Below are positions 46,373 to 55,200 of a DNA stretch of 64,000 bases, in pieces (the first letter of the stretch is position 1; the number at the start of each line of letters is the position of its first letter). The DNA is taken from positions 1-64,000 of the forward strand of contig NZ_BAHC01000046.1 of the NCBI RefSeq assembly GCF_000298195.1, written 5' to 3'. The notes beneath the pieces were generated by a model. That model searched no databases. It was not told the DNA's origin and saw only the letters and a list, made by a program, of their open reading frames with translations. Origin of the DNA: Gordonia rhizosphera NBRC 16068 (GTDB taxonomy: Bacteria > Actinomycetota > Actinomycetes > Mycobacteriales > Mycobacteriaceae). Made by a program: the position numbers and the translations under genes.

Positions 46373-47272
46373 ATGACAGCACCGACGCAGTCACCGCAGC
46401 GCATGCCCCAGCTGAACAACGCCCTGGGCACCTATCGCACCCTGCGGCTGGGCATGGTCATGCTGGTCCTCATGCTCGGGGTGGGCATCCTCCTCGACGC
46501 CGGCCGGCACGACTGGTGCTTCCAGACCTCGATCAGCGCCTACTACTTCACCGCGATCCACGCCGTGTTACTCGGCATGGTGTGCGCGCTCGGCGCCTGC
46601 CTCATCGCCTACAAAGGCAACTCCGACACCGAGGACGTGCTGCTCGACACCGCCGGGTTCCTCGCGCTCATCGTCGCGTTCGTGCCGACCGCCCGGCCCG
46701 GCGAGCCCGGGTCTGCCTGCGAACCCTACGGATTCGAGGCCGGGCTCAGCGACGCCGCCATCCGCACCTCGATCGCCGCCCTGTTCATCGTCACGGTGGT
46801 GGCGCTCATCGGGCAGATCGTGGTGGGCCGGCTGACCCGCACGGTCGAGCCGTGGACGCCGCTGGGCAATGTGGCGCGGGTGATCGGCGGTGTCATCGCG
46901 ATCACCGTGTTCGTCATGTACTTCTTCCCGGACTTCTTCGCCCGCTACGCACACGGCATCGCCGCGGTCACCATGTTCGTCCTCATCGGTGTCGTCGTCG
47001 CCTGCAACGCCTACCTCGCCGCCAAGCAGTACGGGACCTGGCGCAACAAGTACTCGATCATCTACGGCGTGATCGCGATCGCGATGATCCTGACCGCGGC
47101 CCTGGTGGTGGTGCTGCACCTGTGGGCCCGCTGGCCGTACGCGATCCTTTTCGTGGAGGCCGCATTGCTATTCGAGTTTGCGCTCTTCTGGATCGTGCAG
47201 ACGGTCGAGCTGTGGAACATCGACGACCGGCGCTGCATGATCCCGCCGTCGCAGAGCGTCGCCCCGCTCTGA
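46373..47272 (+). CDS. Multi-pass membrane protein of unknown function
   Basis: 299 residues, about seven hydrophobic segments: LGMVMLVLMLGVGILLDAG, YYFTAIHAVLLGMVCALGACLIAY, TAGFLALIVAFVPTA, IAALFIVTVVALIGQIVVG, VARVIGGVIAITVFVMYFFPDFF, IAAVTMFVLIGVVVACNAYL, IIYGVIAIAMILTAALVVVLHLW and ILFVEAALLFEFALFWIVQTVELW. One acidic loop (YKGNSDTEDVLLDTAG) separates helices 2 and 3. GAGGAG precedes the ATG. I do not recognise a family or motif that gives a function. Confidence 0.72.
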   Translation: MTAPTQSPQRMPQLNNALGTYRTLRLGMVMLVLMLGVGILLDAGRHDWCFQTSISAYYFTAIHAVLLGMVCALGACLIAYKGNSDTEDVLLDTAGFLALIVAFVPTARPGEPGSACEPYGFEAGLSDAAIRTSIAALFIVTVVALIGQIVVGRLTRTVEPWTPLGNVARVIGGVIAITVFVMYFFPDFFARYAHGIAAVTMFVLIGVVVACNAYLAAKQYGTWRNKYSIIYGVIAIAMILTAALVVVLHLWARWPYAILFVEAALLFEFALFWIVQTVELWNIDDRRCMIPPSQSVAPL

Positions 47273-47285
47273 ACGCGCCGCCCAC

Positions 47286-48533
47286 TCAGTAGTCGACCTC
47301 CACACCGATCGACGCCAGCGCACGCGCCTTCCGCGCCACACCGAAGATTTCGTCGAGCACCACGATCAGCACCGGCGCCAAGGTCGCGACGACGATGGCG
47401 ACGATCACCGATATCCCCACGGCGGCGAGCCAGACCGCCGCGACCAGCAGTGCGGCGGCGCCGAGTCCGAGCAGCAGGCTCAGCGGGTCGAACGGCAGTA
47501 GATAGTCGTACATCGCGAGCAACCCGAGGCAGTAGACGCCGAGCGGCACCGCGACCGTCGCGACGACCGCCCCGGCCCCGACGTGCACCTCGTGCTCGAA
47601 ATAGAGCGCCGCGACGTGCAGACCGGCACCGACGCCGGCCGCGGCCATGAAGATGACGATGTGGCCATATCCCCACCCGAAGCTCTTCTCCCGATGGGCG
47701 TGCAGCGCATAGCCCACCGGCACAATGAAATACATCCACCACATCGCGAAGGTGACGCCCATCGACGCCAATCCGAGAACGGCGGTCTGTACCGACCAGC
47801 CCTCGACCTCGACGATCGCACCCAGCACCGCGACCGTTCCGACGACACCCTCACCCAACGTGACAATGGTGAGCAGCCCGTAGCGCTCGGCGATGTGATG
47901 GGCGTGCCACGGCGTGCCCCCGGTGGACCGTTCGGCGATGAACGGCCCGGCGAACTCGACCGCAATGCACGCGATCATCGCGAGCAGTGTGGCGAGCGGC
48001 GCCATATCGGCGATCAGCACCGCGATCCAACCGATCTGGGCGACCAGCGTCATCCCCGCGTAGATCAGGCAAGCCCCGCGATACCGCTCGCTCTGTGCCG
48101 CGGCACGCAGCCACTGCGCGACCATTCCGACGCGCATGACGATGTAGCCGATCACGAGGACGTGGTTGTCGACATGCTCGTCGTGACCCAACGAGTCGAA
48201 GACCTGTGGGATGCCGAGCGCGATGATCGCGACACCGATCATCTGGACCAGGGTGACGAGCCGGAAGAACCAGTCGTCGGTGTCGAAGGCCGACGCGAAC
48301 CACGCGAAGTTGATCCACGCCCAGATCGCGGCGAAGGTACAGAGCAGGTACCCGAAGATCGCTGCCTGGTAGTGACTCTCGGCGAGTTGATGGGCGAGCT
48401 GCGCGGCGGCCGCCGCGAATGCGACGACGAAGACGAGGTCGTAGAACAGTTCGAGACTGGTCGCGACCCGCCCCTCCTGGTGCGGGTCGCGACCGGTCAT
48501 CCGTCGCAGCGGGTGTCCGATCCTGGTCGTCAC
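47286..48533 (-). CDS. LtrA-family low-temperature-requirement membrane protein
   Basis: 415 residues, about ten transmembrane helices. RVATSLELFYDLVFVVAFAAAAAQLAHQL is the LtrA hallmark N-terminus, followed by WAWINFAWFASAFDTDDWFFRLVTLVQMIGVAIIALGIP and HIAERYGLLTIVTLGEGVVGTV. The family is named from a Listeria locus; its biochemical function is unknown. The start is GTG. It is third in a minus-strand group after the GT2-GtrA and PMT genes, 56 bp downstream. Confidence 0.88.
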   Translation of the reverse strand: MTTRIGHPLRRMTGRDPHQEGRVATSLELFYDLVFVVAFAAAAAQLAHQLAESHYQAAIFGYLLCTFAAIWAWINFAWFASAFDTDDWFFRLVTLVQMIGVAIIALGIPQVFDSLGHDEHVDNHVLVIGYIVMRVGMVAQWLRAAAQSERYRGACLIYAGMTLVAQIGWIAVLIADMAPLATLLAMIACIAVEFAGPFIAERSTGGTPWHAHHIAERYGLLTIVTLGEGVVGTVAVLGAIVEVEGWSVQTAVLGLASMGVTFAMWWMYFIVPVGYALHAHREKSFGWGYGHIVIFMAAAGVGAGLHVAALYFEHEVHVGAGAVVATVAVPLGVYCLGLLAMYDYLLPFDPLSLLLGLGAAALLVAAVWLAAVGISVIVAIVVATLAPVLIVVLDEIFGVARKARALASIGVEVDY

Positions 48534-48589
48534 AGGCGAAACTCTAAGGCGTTCGGCTCCGTGACGCGCGGATCAGACCGCCGGCCGAT

Positions 48590-50680
48590 TCATCCGGTGG
48601 GCGCGGTCAGATCGTAGATCGTCGTCCCGCCGACCGTCTGCGCGGTGAAGTTCTCCTGCACCCACGCGGCGATCTGCGCGGACGGCCGCGACCCGTCGGA
48701 GTTGCCGAAGCCGCGGCCACCGCCGATGAAGTAGTGGATCTTGTTCTCCTCCACCAGCTTCTTGAACTCATCGAGCGTCGGCGACGGATCGGTGCCGTTG
48801 AACCCGCCGATCGGCATCACCGAGTAGCCGGATTCGAGCTGGAAGCCCGATGCATGATTCGATCCGACCGCGGCTGCCACCCACGTGTAGTTGTCGGCGT
48901 CGGCCTGCAACATCGCGACGAGTTCGGCACTCGGACGTGAACCCGACAAGAGCCCGCCCGGTCCACCTCCCATGCCGCCCTCGGCGCCGGGTCCGGCGAA
49001 GCCAGCCGCGTTCGGCACGCCGCCCGGCATCGCCGTCCCACCGGGGCCGGCCATCTGCGTGCCGGCTGGTGCGCCCGGTATACCGCCGCGCATGCCACCC
49101 GGATCCCGCCCGCCACCGGGACCGAATTCCCCGCTGACGCGCGGTCCGGCACTGACGATCGACCCCTGGGTTGACTGGCCGACGGTGTAGAGGGTGTAGG
49201 CCACCGGCCCGGCGAGCGCGGCCGCGACCGCGGTGACCAGAGCCAGCACCGACAGGTACGGCCGGTGCGCCACGAGCATCACGAGGCCGCCGACGATCCC
49301 GACGATGAGCACCATCGGCCGCAGCCACGGCACGAAATCGGGTGAACGGGCCAGCAACGCGAAGCCCCAGATCGCCGCGATCCAGACACCGGCGGCGAGC
49401 ACGATCCGCACCCACAGCCGGTCACGCGCCGACCAGCAGACCGCCCCGCCGCCGACGGCCACCGCCGCCACCGCGGGCGCCAGCGCCATCGTGTAGTAGC
49501 TGTGGAAGATGCCGGCCATGAAGCTGAACACACCCATGGTGACCAGCAGCCACAGGCCCCAGACCGCCAGGTAGGGGCGGCGCAGATCGGTGCGCGGGGC
49601 CTTCCCGATGATGACCAGCGCGGCGATCCCGACGATGAGCGCGGTCGGGATCAGCCAGGCGATCTGCCCGCCCTGGGCCGGCTCGAACATGCGCAGCAGG
49701 CCGGTCTGGCCCCACATACCGCCACCGCCACCCGGACGGCCACCGGGACCACCGCCGAACCCGCCGTCGGCGCCGAGGTATCCGCCGGGCGCGCCGTAAC
49801 CGCGCGCACCTCCGGGCACCACACTGCCCGTTTCGTTGCCGTTGAGGCGACCGAAACCGTTGTAGCCGAGGGTGAGTTCGAGGATCGAGTTGTTCTGCGA
49901 CCCGCCGATCCACGGGCGCGACGATGCCGGCCACAGCTCGACCGCCAGAATCCACCAGCCGGCGCTGACGATGAGCGCCCCCAGCGCGGCGAACAGATGA
50001 CCGATCCGCTTGACCCAGGTGTGCTGCCCGAAGGCGAGGTAGGTGATCGCCAGCGGCGGCACAACGAGCATCACCTGCAGCTGCTTGGTGAGGAAACCGA
50101 AACCGACGAACACGCCGGTCAGGATCATCCAGCGCAGGCGACCGTCCTCGATGGCCTTGAGCGTCGCCCAGACGGCGGCGACCATCAGCAGGACCAGCAG
50201 CGCGTCGGGGTTGTTGAACCGGAACATCAGCGCGGCGACCGGGGTGACCGCCAGGGTCGCCCCCGCGAGGATGCCGGCCCAGTGCCCGAAGTATTTCTTG
50301 GTGATCAGGTAGAGCAGCGCGACCGCCGCGACACCCATGAGTGCCTGCGGCACCAGGATGGCCCACGAGTTGAGACCGAACACCCGCACCGAGAGCGCCG
50401 GAATCCACAGAGACATCGGGGGTTTGTCGACGGTGATGGAGTTGGCCATATCCGACGACCCGAAGAACCACGCCTTCCACGACTGCGAGCCGGCCTGGAT
50501 CGCCGCGGAGTAGAAGGAGTTGGCCCAGCCGTTGGCCGACAGGTTGACCAGGTACAGGATGCCGGTGCCGACCAACAGAGCAGCGAGCGAGACCGGGTGC
50601 CACACACGGGCGTTCCGCCCGGACGCGGGTGCGTCGGGCGGAACGGCGGCGGTACCGGGTCGGTCGATGACCGTACTCAT
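48590..50680 (-). CDS. Polyprenyl-phosphate-sugar mannosyltransferase-like (PMT/ArnT, GT39 family)
   Basis: 696 residues: an N-terminal PMT-type domain with WANSFYSAAIQAGSQSWKAWFFGSSDMANSITVDKPPMSLWIPAL, the DKPP-type acidic motif of ArnT/PMT enzymes, and about ten transmembrane helices. Two Gly-rich low-complexity stretches follow: near 280-315 (GGFGGGPGGRPGGGGGMWG) and near 520-570. The soluble C-terminal part includes YTWVAAAVGSNHASGFQLESG. It transfers a sugar from a lipid carrier to an envelope acceptor outside the membrane. Its start overlaps the GT2-GtrA stop (ATGA), so the two work together. Confidence 0.87.
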   Translation of the reverse strand: MSTVIDRPGTAAVPPDAPASGRNARVWHPVSLAALLVGTGILYLVNLSANGWANSFYSAAIQAGSQSWKAWFFGSSDMANSITVDKPPMSLWIPALSVRVFGLNSWAILVPQALMGVAAVALLYLITKKYFGHWAGILAGATLAVTPVAALMFRFNNPDALLVLLMVAAVWATLKAIEDGRLRWMILTGVFVGFGFLTKQLQVMLVVPPLAITYLAFGQHTWVKRIGHLFAALGALIVSAGWWILAVELWPASSRPWIGGSQNNSILELTLGYNGFGRLNGNETGSVVPGGARGYGAPGGYLGADGGFGGGPGGRPGGGGGMWGQTGLLRMFEPAQGGQIAWLIPTALIVGIAALVIIGKAPRTDLRRPYLAVWGLWLLVTMGVFSFMAGIFHSYYTMALAPAVAAVAVGGGAVCWSARDRLWVRIVLAAGVWIAAIWGFALLARSPDFVPWLRPMVLIVGIVGGLVMLVAHRPYLSVLALVTAVAAALAGPVAYTLYTVGQSTQGSIVSAGPRVSGEFGPGGGRDPGGMRGGIPGAPAGTQMAGPGGTAMPGGVPNAAGFAGPGAEGGMGGGPGGLLSGSRPSAELVAMLQADADNYTWVAAAVGSNHASGFQLESGYSVMPIGGFNGTDPSPTLDEFKKLVEENKIHYFIGGGRGFGNSDGSRPSAQIAAWVQENFTAQTVGGTTIYDLTAPTG

Positions 50681-51960
50681 TCGGCGGCCCCTTCGATCGT
50701 CGGCTGCGCGGGCGTGCGGTGCAGGTGCCCGCGGAACACCCAGCGCAGTCCGATGAAGCGGGTCATGGTGGCGACCAGGTTGGCGACGACGAGAACGGCG
50801 AGTTCGACGTGTTTGGTGGCATCGGGGGCGACAGAGTGCAGCAGCACCAGCGAACCGGCGGTGACCGCCCAGCCGAAGACGAACACGCCGAGGCCGAACA
50901 GCTGATGGCGTACCGCACCCTCGCGACCGGAGATGCCGAAGCTGAACCGTCGGTTGGCGGCGGTGTTGAGCACCGCGGTGATCGCCAGCGCCACGAAGTT
51001 CGACACCTGCGCACCCAGCACCGCGTGCAGCATCAGGTAGAGCACCGCGTAGGCGATGGTGGAGGCCACGCCCACCACGGCGAACCGCGCCAACTGACCG
51101 ATCAGCCCGTGGGGCACACCGTCGAGCTGCGGCCCCGGTGCCCGGTCGCGGCCGATGGTCGAGCGCAGCTCGGCGATGGGCAGCCGTCCGGTCGCCAACG
51201 CGTACCCGACGCGGGCGCAGCCCTTCAGATCGGCGGTCGCGGTCGCGACGATGTCGACGGTACTGTTCGGGTCGTCGACCCAGTCGACCGGCACCTCGGC
51301 GATGCGCAACCCGATCCGCTCGGCCAACACCAGCAGCTCGGTGTCGAAGAACCAGCCAGTGTCCTCCACATACGGCAGCACCTGCCGCGCGATGTCGGTG
51401 CGCATCGCCTTGAACCCGCACTGCGCGTCGGAGAACTTTGCGCGCATCGTCGTCTTGAGGATCAGGTTGTAGGAGCGGGAGATGAACTCGCGCTTGGGTC
51501 CGCGCACCACCCGCGACGACCGCGCCAGACGGGTGCCGATCGCGATGTCGGAGTGCCCGGAGATCAGCGGCGCGATCAACGGCATCAACGCGTTGAGATC
51601 GGTCGAGAGGTCGACGTCGCAATAGGCGACGATCTCGGCGTCGCTGGCCCGCCAGACCGCGTTCAGCGCACGTCCCCGCCCCTTCTGGTCGAGATGCACC
51701 ACCCGCAGACCGTCGATCTCGTCGACGAGGCCGGCGGCGATCGCCAGGGTGGCGTCGGTGCTCGCGTTGTCGGCCACGGTGATCCGCGACGGATACGGGA
51801 CACACGCCCGCAGGTGCTCGTGCAGGCGGCGCACCGAACCCGCCACGTCGATCTCTTCGTTGTACACCGGAACGACGATGTCGAGGACCGGAGCCGACAC
51901 CGAACTGTCGGCCACGATCACCGCCGTCGAGCCGGTCGTCGGGAGTGCTTGCGCTGTCAT
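50677..51960 (-). CDS. Bifunctional GT2 glycosyltransferase-GtrA flippase-like protein
   Basis: 427 residues. Residues 20-250 are a GT2/DPM1-type domain: DIVVPVYNEEIDVAGSVRRL, ITVADNASTDATLAIA, VAYCDVDLSTDLNALMPLI with the metal Asp pair (CDVD), and SDAQCGFKAMRTDIARQVLP. The C-terminal ~150 residues are a GtrA domain (LARFAVVGVASTIAYAVLYLML and four helices). It makes a polyprenyl-phosphate sugar and probably flips it for the following PMT-family enzyme. The ATG at 51960 is preferred. It is first gene of the glycosylation operon. Confidence 0.9.
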   Translation of the reverse strand: MTAQALPTTGSTAVIVADSSVSAPVLDIVVPVYNEEIDVAGSVRRLHEHLRACVPYPSRITVADNASTDATLAIAAGLVDEIDGLRVVHLDQKGRGRALNAVWRASDAEIVAYCDVDLSTDLNALMPLIAPLISGHSDIAIGTRLARSSRVVRGPKREFISRSYNLILKTTMRAKFSDAQCGFKAMRTDIARQVLPYVEDTGWFFDTELLVLAERIGLRIAEVPVDWVDDPNSTVDIVATATADLKGCARVGYALATGRLPIAELRSTIGRDRAPGPQLDGVPHGLIGQLARFAVVGVASTIAYAVLYLMLHAVLGAQVSNFVALAITAVLNTAANRRFSFGISGREGAVRHQLFGLGVFVFGWAVTAGSLVLLHSVAPDATKHVELAVLVVANLVATMTRFIGLRWVFRGHLHRTPAQPTIEGAAE

Positions 51961-52107
51961 GTCTACGACTATCGACGGCCAAGCTACGCCCACTCTGCGT
52001 CGAAGCTGTCAGCTTCCTGTGAGCGTTTGCCCAGCGTGGCGGGGATGTCGCAGGGTCCGGTGGGCACCCGGGGAACGGTGTCGGAGCGGGCCGATAGATT
52101 CGGAGCC

Positions 52108-54231
52108 ATGTCGTCATCGCCCGCCCAGCTGTCCGCACCGCAGCACGACGCCGCCACGCGCGTGATCGAAAGTCTCGCCGGTGCCGGCGCGCGTCTACGA
52201 GACGACCAGCTCACCGCGGTGTCAGCGCTGCTGGCACCGGCCGCCCGCGTCCTGGTGGTGCAGGCGACCGGCTGGGGCAAATCGGCGGTCTACTGGGCGG
52301 CCACCGCGATCATCCGCGCCGGCACAGCAGCCACCGCGCAGCCCTCGGGGCAGGGCGGTCCCACGCTGATCGTGTCGCCGCTACTGTCGCTGATGCGCGA
52401 CCAGGTGGGCGCGGCGCAGCGCGCCGGGCTGCAGGCGGCCACCCTCAACTCGTCGAACGTCGACGAGTGGTCGGCGATCGAATCACAGCTGCGGGCCGGT
52501 GACCTCGACGTGTTGCTGGTCTCCCCGGAACGGCTCGCCAACCCGGGGTTCGGTCGCCGCGTGCTCGACGCGCTGGCCGGGCAGCTGGGCCTGTTGGTCA
52601 TCGACGAGGCACATTCGATCTCCGATTGGGGTCACGACTTCCGGCCCGACTATCGACGGGTCTCCGACGTGCTGCAGCGGCTGAACCCGGACACTCCGGT
52701 GCTCGCCACGACGGCCACCGCGAACGCCCGGGTCACCGACGACGTCGCCGCGCAGCTCGGTGCGCACACCCTCGTGCTGCGCGGTCCGCTCGCGCGGAAG
52801 TCCTTGCATCTCAACGTGATCGATGGGTTGTCGCCGATCGAGCGGTATGCCTGGGTGGCGCAGTACCTGCCGAGTCTGCCCGGGTCGGGGATCATCTACG
52901 TACTCACCGTCGCCGACGCCGACCGCCTCGTGGATGCGATCCGAGCGGTGCACGGCGACGAGTGCGCGGTCGCCGCCTACACCGGGCAGCTCGACGGTGA
53001 GGACCGCCACCGGCTCGAGAATGCGTTGCTGCGCAACGAGGTCAAGGCACTGGTCGCCACCTCCGCGCTCGGCATGGGGTATGACAAACCCGATCTCGGG
53101 TTCGTCGTACACGTCGGCTCCCCGCCCTCGCCGGTCTCCTACTACCAGCAGGTGGGTCGCGCCGGCCGCGCCCTCGACGACGCGGTGGTGATGCTGCTCG
53201 CCTCGGCCACCGACGACGCCATCTGGGAACACTTCGCCACCGCGACCATCCCCGACCCGGACCGGATGCGGAGGCTGCTCGACACGCTCGGCGACGCCGA
53301 CGGCCCGATGTCGGTGCCGCAGTTGGAGTCATCGACCGGGTACCGGCGGGGACGGGTCGAGCTGATGCTCAAGCAGCTCGCGGTGGACGGGGTGACCGAT
53401 CGGGGCCCCGACGGCTGGGAGGCGACCGGGAAACCATGGTCCTACGACGCGGAACACTACGACGGTGTGCTGGCGGTCCGTCGTCGGGAGGCCGACATCA
53501 TGCGCTCCTACGTCGCCGGCCGGGAGTGCCTGATGCAGCTGCTCACATCGTCGCTCGACGACCCGGCCGCGGCTGCCTGCGGCCGGTGTTCGGTGTGTCG
53601 GGGCCGGCTCACCGAACCACTGTCGGCGGACGTGTCGTCGGCGACCGTCCGCACGATCACCGGTTCGCTACGCCGCTCGGCGCTGCTGCTCGAGCCGCGA
53701 AAGATGTGGCCCGGCGGCGCATTCGGCACCCGCGGCCGAATCCCCGCCGGCCTCGCCGCCGAACCGGGCCGGGTCCTCGCGCACGCCGACGCGCCGGAGT
53801 GGACCGACCTGCTCGCCGACGCGCGGCGCGGCGATCACCAGGCGCTGACCGACCTCGGCGACGCCGCGGTCGCGACCCTGTCGGCATGGGTACGCGATGC
53901 GGGGCTGCGGCCGGACGTGATCGTATCGCTGCGACTGACCGGGACGGTGCTGGCGGACGAGGTCACCGAACATCTGTGCACGGTGGGCCGCCGTCCGGGA
54001 CTGACGTTCCCGGTGAAGATGGGCGACGGCCCGGGCCGGGACGCGACGGGTGCCACCGAGGCGCTCTACTGGCGCGATCACCTCGGCGAGGTCCCCGACG
54101 TGACCGGACAGTCGGTGCTGCTCGTCGTCGACGAGAACGGTTCCGGCTGGCCGATCACGCTGGCCGCCGCTTCGCTGCGGGAGGCCGGGGCGACCGCGGT
54201 CATGCCGCTACTCATCCACCGGACGGTGTAG
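52108..54231 (+). CDS. recQ: RecQ-family DNA helicase with C-terminal phosphoribosyltransferase-like domain
   Basis: 707 residues. Helicase motifs: Walker A VQATGWGKSAVYW, motif Ia SPLLSLMRDQV, DEAH box LVIDEAHSISDWGHDFRPDY, motif III ATTATANARV, and ALGMGYDKPDLGFVVHVG...YYQQVGRAGR. A zinc-binding RecQ-Ct follows (CLMQLLTSSLDDPAAAACGRCSVCRG, four Cys). There is no HRDC domain; instead the last ~110 residues (VIVSLRLTGTVLADEV ... LLVVDENGSGWPITLAAASLREAGATAVMPL) resemble a type I phosphoribosyltransferase loop. It unwinds DNA 3'-5' in recombination or repair. GGAG precedes the ATG. Confidence 0.88.
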   Translation: MSSSPAQLSAPQHDAATRVIESLAGAGARLRDDQLTAVSALLAPAARVLVVQATGWGKSAVYWAATAIIRAGTAATAQPSGQGGPTLIVSPLLSLMRDQVGAAQRAGLQAATLNSSNVDEWSAIESQLRAGDLDVLLVSPERLANPGFGRRVLDALAGQLGLLVIDEAHSISDWGHDFRPDYRRVSDVLQRLNPDTPVLATTATANARVTDDVAAQLGAHTLVLRGPLARKSLHLNVIDGLSPIERYAWVAQYLPSLPGSGIIYVLTVADADRLVDAIRAVHGDECAVAAYTGQLDGEDRHRLENALLRNEVKALVATSALGMGYDKPDLGFVVHVGSPPSPVSYYQQVGRAGRALDDAVVMLLASATDDAIWEHFATATIPDPDRMRRLLDTLGDADGPMSVPQLESSTGYRRGRVELMLKQLAVDGVTDRGPDGWEATGKPWSYDAEHYDGVLAVRRREADIMRSYVAGRECLMQLLTSSLDDPAAAACGRCSVCRGRLTEPLSADVSSATVRTITGSLRRSALLLEPRKMWPGGAFGTRGRIPAGLAAEPGRVLAHADAPEWTDLLADARRGDHQALTDLGDAAVATLSAWVRDAGLRPDVIVSLRLTGTVLADEVTEHLCTVGRRPGLTFPVKMGDGPGRDATGATEALYWRDHLGEVPDVTGQSVLLVVDENGSGWPITLAAASLREAGATAVMPLLIHRTV

Positions 54232-54598
54232 GTCCACCATCTCGGTCGATCTCGGCCCCGAACCTGTCCCGGACCAGCAGGAAGAACGGTATGGCGGTGG
54301 CGATCCCGACACTGAAGGTGAGCACCACCGACGCCGCCCACCAGCGCAGGATGCCGAGTCGTCTCGCCTCCGCGAACGCCCAGACGTGGAAGCCGACGAC
54401 GACGTAGGTGAGGTCGACCATCGCGAATCGGCCCGGTGTCGTCTTGACGATGTCGCCGCCGAAGAAGTCGCCCACGGATCGCCAGCCGTTGCGTCGGATG
54501 TAGGGCACCGCGATGGCGTTCTGGTTCACGAACGCCGCCAGGAAGACGACGATGAGTGCGCGCCGCCGCCAAGGGTTCGCGGACTCTGGAGTGGTCAC
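54212..54598 (-). CDS. DUF2834-family membrane protein
   Basis: 128 residues with three hydrophobic segments: RRALIVVFLAAFVNQNAIAVPYI, FAMVDLTYVVVGFHVWAFAEARRLGI and WWAASVVLTFSVGIATAIPFFLLVRDR, which matches the DUF2834 pattern. Function is unknown. GTG at 54598 is used because GAGGAGGA lies 5 nt upstream. Its last 20 nt overlap the 3' end of recQ on the opposite strand. Confidence 0.8.
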   Translation of the reverse strand: MTTPESANPWRRRALIVVFLAAFVNQNAIAVPYIRRNGWRSVGDFFGGDIVKTTPGRFAMVDLTYVVVGFHVWAFAEARRLGILRWWAASVVLTFSVGIATAIPFFLLVRDRFGAEIDRDGGPTPSGG

Positions 54599-54694
54599 CG
54601 CGCTCCTCCTCGGTGTGCACGCCAATTCATCCAATTCATCTGGTGTCGATGGTCGGCGTTGCCGATCGGTCTGGGGTGCCGGGCAGTCGGTGGA

Positions 54695-55120
54695 TCAGTC
54701 GGCGACGTATTCGCGGTAGCCGGTGTCGATCAGCGCCTGCCGGATCTTGTCGGCGGCGGCGTCGAGGTCGGCGGGATCGGGATTCTTGTCGGCGAGTGCG
54801 AGGTCGAAGGTCTCCAGGGAAAGCGCCGGGAACACGTGGATGTGCACGTGTGGCACCTCGAGACCGGCGATCAGCATGCCCATCCGCGGTGCACCGAACG
54901 CCTCCTTGACCGCGCGGCCCACCTTCTGGGCAACGTCGGTGAGGTGGGTGAACGACGCGGTATCCATCTGCTCCCAGTGGTCGACCTCCTTGCGGGGCAC
55001 CACGAGTACGTGACCGGGGGTCACGGGGTTGATGGTGAGGAACGCGACCGCCTGACCGTCGCGCCACACGAACCGTCCGGGCAGTTCTCCGTTGATGATC
55101 ATGGTGAAGACCGATGCCAT
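54695..55120 (-). CDS. HIT-family nucleotide hydrolase/transferase
   Basis: 141 residues. VFTMIINGELPGRFVWRDGQAVAFLTINPVTPGHVLVVPRKEVDHWEQM and the His triad HVHIHVFP are the Hint-type signature. The family hydrolyses nucleotide-phosphoramidate or dinucleoside polyphosphate bonds. The equivalent in M. tuberculosis is Rv0759c, next to phoPR, consistent with phoPR lying to the right here. ATG at 55120 is preferred to a GTG two codons earlier. Confidence 0.9.
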   Translation of the reverse strand: MASVFTMIINGELPGRFVWRDGQAVAFLTINPVTPGHVLVVPRKEVDHWEQMDTASFTHLTDVAQKVGRAVKEAFGAPRMGMLIAGLEVPHVHIHVFPALSLETFDLALADKNPDPADLDAAADKIRQALIDTGYREYVAD

Positions 55121-55200
55121 GGGCACAGTCTAGGGGTATCGGGGTCGGCACCCGACGTGTTGTCGCCGGGCTGTCGGGGCGCCATGACATCCTTTTCCCT

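Noticed and set aside
48590-52138. A single 1182-residue fusion of GT2 and PMT sequences
   Set aside because: The long frame exists only because the PMT frame stays open upstream; the GT2-GtrA protein is encoded in another frame, and the PMT start at 50680 overlaps its stop.
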